Positions 21,001 to 23,811 of a stretch of DNA of 23,811 nt are shown here, one piece after another (positions within the stretch are counted from its first letter, which is position 1; every line of letters begins with the position of its first letter). The translations under genes and the position numbers were made by a program. The stretch is from Rodentolepis nana. Taxonomy: Eukaryota; Platyhelminthes; Cestoda; Cyclophyllidea; Hymenolepididae. The stretch spans positions 1 to 23,811 of the forward strand of contig UZAE01000420.1 in assembly GCA_900617975.1 (NCBI GenBank), written 5' to 3'. A model generated the notes under the pieces. The model ran no database searches. It had not been told where the DNA came from and worked only from the letters and a program-made list of their open reading frames with translations.

Positions 21001-23084
21001 GAAGACTCCATTGGGTGCGTGTGGGTGGGTGGGTGTGGGCATGGGTGTGAGATCCATTACTTTTGCACTATCACTGACTGCATGGTGGAACTTCATGTCA
21101 CAACTGCCCACCGGAACCAGAACGATATTAGAAAGCACTTAATTGAACTCAAAAAGAGCTATAACTTCCAGAAATTAACACAAACACAAAATTACTGTAA
21201 TAATTAGATTTACACTAAAAGCACGCAAGGCAACGACCTTACTATTTAGCCCATTTTAAAAAAAAGTGGACAAAGCTTATGAATAATTAATGATAAATTG
21301 TTAATTTAAATGTTTGGAAAAACATAATCGAGTAAAACTGGTCAATATGGAAAGATGGAAACTCAGTATGTTTCCTACAAACTATGGTGGCCTATTGTTC
21401 CAAGCCATTTTAGAACATATTCTAAGTGCAAATTACGTTTAATGTAGAACTTTTGAAATAAAGAGCCAAGAAAGCAAGGAACTACTGATATCGATGGAGT
21501 AACGAGTCTAGTCGAAAATAAATCGAGGAATGCTTAAGAAACTATGGACAAACCGTCTTAATGTAAATTAGTACATAAGCCAACGCATCTAAGTGCAACA
21601 CAAAACTAATCCACAAATAAATTAACATCATGCATATTACTCTAAAATGCCTGAAAATCAAACACTATTCATACCTTTTGGACACCACTTGACCATTTTT
21701 TGGAGGAGAGAGGAGATTTGACCATTGGGCAGGAAGAGTGTGGTCAAAACTCGGTCGACTTGGATGAGAAGATTCACTACCAAGGAAAGACGTTCTTCAA
21801 TGGTAATTTTAGAATTGCTTAATGACTGACCACTGGATGTTTCCTCATCCGCCCCCAAGATGCAACTCAGAGCCGTCTAAACAAAAAAGAGCCATTTTAG
21901 TGAAAGCCTGAAACGCATATATTTAAAGACATAATTCAGAACCAAATTTAGCTTCAACTTCAATAGAACATCTCGCAGCTAACTTATTACAGATAAACTT
22001 TATCAACCCTTGTAAGTTAATGCGAAGGGTACTACAAATGGGTCGATCAATTCCTCAGGATGGGAGAGATCAACACTGAACATATTTGAAACAACTAACT
22101 CATTTGTTAATGCTTGTCCCAAACAATTTCTTTACTGTTGCATATGTGCTCACCGATTAGGTTAACAGCAAATAATGTTTCATCTCCGGGAAACAACAAC
22201 GATTAGAAGAATTAGCTGATCCAAGAACGGAACCTCAAGAATTCTATTCAATGGGTGAGAAAGCTCTTGCTTGAGAAAACTAGTGTTTAAATTATCCGTC
22301 AATTTCGAAGTTTTTCAAAGTTACCTGAGAAGCTCGAACTGACAAAAAGAACTCACAATTTCGATAACTGCCATGAAAGTGAAAGTGCTCACAGTTTACA
22401 ACGATTTAGTTGAGTTCATATCAACATCGCATAACATGGGTAAAAAACACGCCTAGAGACTTTATTTGTACCCAAAAATATTCGATTGTATTAAATAGAC
22501 AAATCAGTCAATAGGAATTGGGAGAATTTTAATAAAAACGCTTTAATAAGAATCTTACGATTTATGAGAAAATCCATGAACATTTCGTCCATATGGAAAA
22601 GTTAATCCGCATAATCAAGAGAAGTTAAGAACATTCAACGCTTCGGTAACGAGATAAAAACTGGATTAATTTTGATTAAAAGACACAACACAAGATCGAA
22701 CTCCGAAGGATCTTATAGGGAAAGAGAAAGTAAGCAGCACTTCGAATAAGTTGCTAAAAGGAGACTCCGAAGAATATTTTCCTCACATCAATGTGTGAAT
22801 TCAAAGACATGATTTGGAATTCATAAAATCTGTTGAAGCTCTTACATCATCTCAAATTTGGACCTCTTGATCGTAATTGTAGAAATAGGAGAAAAAGAAA
22901 CGTCATTTTAATTAAACATATTATTATGTAGATGAATTATAACGCAAAATGTGGCGGAAATAATAATGAAAAATATATAAAACAATAAGGTACGTACGGA
23001 TCGACCAGAAAGAAATTCTTCCAGGGCAGTTTGCATGGTCTGATCTTCCAACACTAGAAGAGCTGTCAACGCTTGGGCTAGGGT
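15090..23084 (-). CDS. COG1: Conserved oligomeric Golgi complex subunit 1, C-terminal ~875 aa (5' end outside window)
   Basis: Twelve exons, 5' to 3': 23084-22998, 21876-21675, 20091-19863, 19485-19293, 19222-19115, 18937-18677, 18599-18391, 18009-17725, 16755-16536, 16084-15927, 15844-15244, 15164-15090. Total 2628 nt in frame, GT/AG throughout. Order and content match animal COG1: ALTALLVLEDQT...ALEEFLSGR (family LLEES-PRQAL-DFL), ATWFSG, VDLWTDLFRSPFLKHLE, PSHPSFPLQEALLSLARNLT (family QPSWYVQSFLFSLCQE), VHVLPRGTL, QAFQLLFDVRFI, LESAIDPFDLEM, VFGLLPFSLSQVR, and a C-terminal FSWFSGLSFT resembling the family's GWLSSM end. COG1 belongs to lobe A of the eight-subunit COG tether, which acts on the cytosolic face of the Golgi in retrograde intra-Golgi traffic and keeps glycosylation enzymes in place. 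The N-terminal coiled-coil, Vps51-like part is missing only because the window ends. Introns run from 70 to 1583 nt; two carry SINE-like repeats. Confidence 0.93.
16973..16981. repeat. Target-site duplication, left (copy 3)
   Basis: TATTTATGG, repeated exactly at 17300-17308. The final G may belong to the element, since copy 2 also has a g before 'tatgggg'. Confidence 0.75.
16982..17299 (+). repeat. SINE-like dispersed repeat, copy 3 (complete, 9 bp target-site duplication, in a COG1 intron)
   Basis: About 318 bp alignable end to end with the copy at 308-636, but more diverged: start 'cactgggagcg', core 'acctacctccacgtggta', end 'tgccatttgatataaattat'. It is flanked by a perfect 9 bp direct repeat TATTTATGG at 16973-16981 and 17300-17308. 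The element starts at the same consensus base as copy 2, so the ends are confirmed independently. It lies in the 969 nt COG1 intron 17724-16756, antisense to the gene. Confidence 0.85.
17300..17308. repeat. Target-site duplication, right (copy 3)
   Basis: TATTTATGG directly after the AT-rich tail 'tataaattat' of the repeat at 16982-17299. Confidence 0.75.
20521..21207. other. GC-richer intronic patch with unassigned ORFs (COG1 intron 21674-20092)
   Basis: Inside the largest COG1 intron the sequence rises to about 50% G+C by eye, mainly 20820-21060. It contains the longest intronic open frame of the window (minus strand, 20907-20521, 128 codons) and another on the plus strand (20947-21207). 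Neither translation has a motif I recognise. The flanking COG1 exons already join in phase and match the family continuously, so no missing COG1 exon is expected here. Possibly an old mobile-element remnant. Confidence 0.25.
21013..21045 (+). other. G-quadruplex-capable G-run cluster
   Basis: Six GGG runs on the plus strand, at 21013-15, 21023-25, 21027-29, 21031-33, 21037-39 and 21043-45. The inner four are separated by loops of 1, 1 and 3 bases, a textbook G4 pattern. It lies on the template strand of the COG1 intron. Confidence 0.55.
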
Positions 23085-23225
23085 CTGCAAGAAAAATACT
23101 GATAAGAGGTGAACTTTTTAACTTTTATCTTTTACACCATGGAGCAAATAACAGATTACATTTCCATCCAAACCATATTATCCATAATAAATAAGGGCCT
23201 AGTAAACAAGTATTTATATTTTGAT

Positions 23226-23455
23226 TATGGGGTGTGCGATAGACTTACCTCCACGTGGTGCACCCTGGGCAACGTAAACTTATACGGCAAAAAAAGTCTA
23301 TTAACTGGCAGTTGACTTCTCACTTCAAACTACCATCACCTCACTCTATGCCATATTCGACTATATCCACAGTACTCACCTCACCTTTTTCTACCTTTGT
23401 GTTTGTCTCTTACATCTTTGAAACACTCCTCTGTTCACCTCTGTTCTGATGTATC
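23226..23455 (+). repeat. SINE-like dispersed repeat, copy 4 (3' truncated, in a COG1 intron)
   Basis: Starts 'tatggggtgtgcgatagact', nearly identical to copy 2, and keeps the core 'acttacctccacgtggtgca' and 'cagtactcacctcacctttt'. Similarity fades near 'cacctctgttctgatg', so the last 100 or so bases including the AT-rich tail are missing. I found no target-site duplication, which fits later deletion. It lies upstream of the first visible COG1 exon, antisense to the gene. Confidence 0.8.
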
Positions 23456-23811
23456 ATTAGAACACCAATGCACCCAAGATAAGTGATGGAAAACGCTTGA
23501 ATAAATGGATTCGAGAATAGACAAACAAGCAAACTTAGCTAAAACCATGTTTTGCTGTCAACCCAACACTGACGATTTATGATAAAACAAGTTAGATCAG
23601 CAGTAAAATATGGCGTCGTATTGTGGATTCATAAAAGAATGCGAGATTTCATAAAAGAACAAAATTCACATTAATATTGTAATGAAATAGTATGCGGAAT
23701 TGAATGAGCAATCTTTAAGAACATAAAGGCTCAATTTAGAAACATAGGTTAGTAACAATTGAATCCAGTCTTTAAGGAAGGAAATGCTTATAAAACTGTT
23801 AAGATTAAAAT
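23456..23811. other. Probable COG1 intron, right edge of window
   Basis: AT-rich sequence with no ORF or exon-like stretch matching COG1 on the minus strand. The preceding COG1 exons should lie to the right. Nothing else recognised. Confidence 0.5.

Overview
The window looks like nuclear DNA of an invertebrate animal, most likely a flatworm and possibly a tapeworm. The grounds are AT-rich non-coding DNA, three clearly metazoan spliced genes, and a mix of 33-41 nt micro-introns with kilobase introns. The organism call is an inference from gene structure and base composition; no marker gene settles it. Nothing bacterial, viral or CRISPR-like was seen.

Layout. From 1 to about 7.83 kb there is no gene I can support. 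This stretch holds two same-strand copies of a roughly 320-330 bp SINE-like repeat (1-196 and 308-636), tRNA-like SINE heads near 6.7 and 7.26 kb, and a GC-richer patch with broken ORFs. From 7.90 to 12.76 kb on the minus strand lies a complete five-exon RCL1 gene (18S rRNA maturation, 413 aa). From 13.09 to 14.47 kb on the plus strand lies a complete eight-exon CCDC113/CFAP263 gene (ciliary axoneme, 355 aa). The two genes are head to head with 329 bp between start codons. From 15.09 to 23.08 kb on the minus strand are the last twelve exons (876 codons including the stop) of COG1, a Golgi tethering-complex subunit. Its 5' end is beyond the right edge. COG1 and CCDC113 converge tail to tail with separate poly(A) signals. 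Two more repeat copies sit in COG1 introns, antisense to the gene.

The three genes serve unrelated housekeeping and ciliary roles, and I see no shared pathway. The exon models come from reading the splice junctions by eye: every internal junction has GT/AG, the phases agree, and the joined proteins match remembered family architecture along their length.

The most interesting non-gene signal is the SINE-like family. Two copies have 11 bp and 9 bp target-site duplications that define both ends exactly. The element has an AT-rich AATAAA-type tail and carries a strong 5' splice-site sequence on its antisense strand. Also notable are a 3' splice acceptor 39-45 nt upstream of each start codon in the divergent pair (possible spliced-leader acceptors), an out-of-frame upstream ATG in CCDC113, and a last COG1 intron that stays open if retained and would encode a hydrophobic tail.
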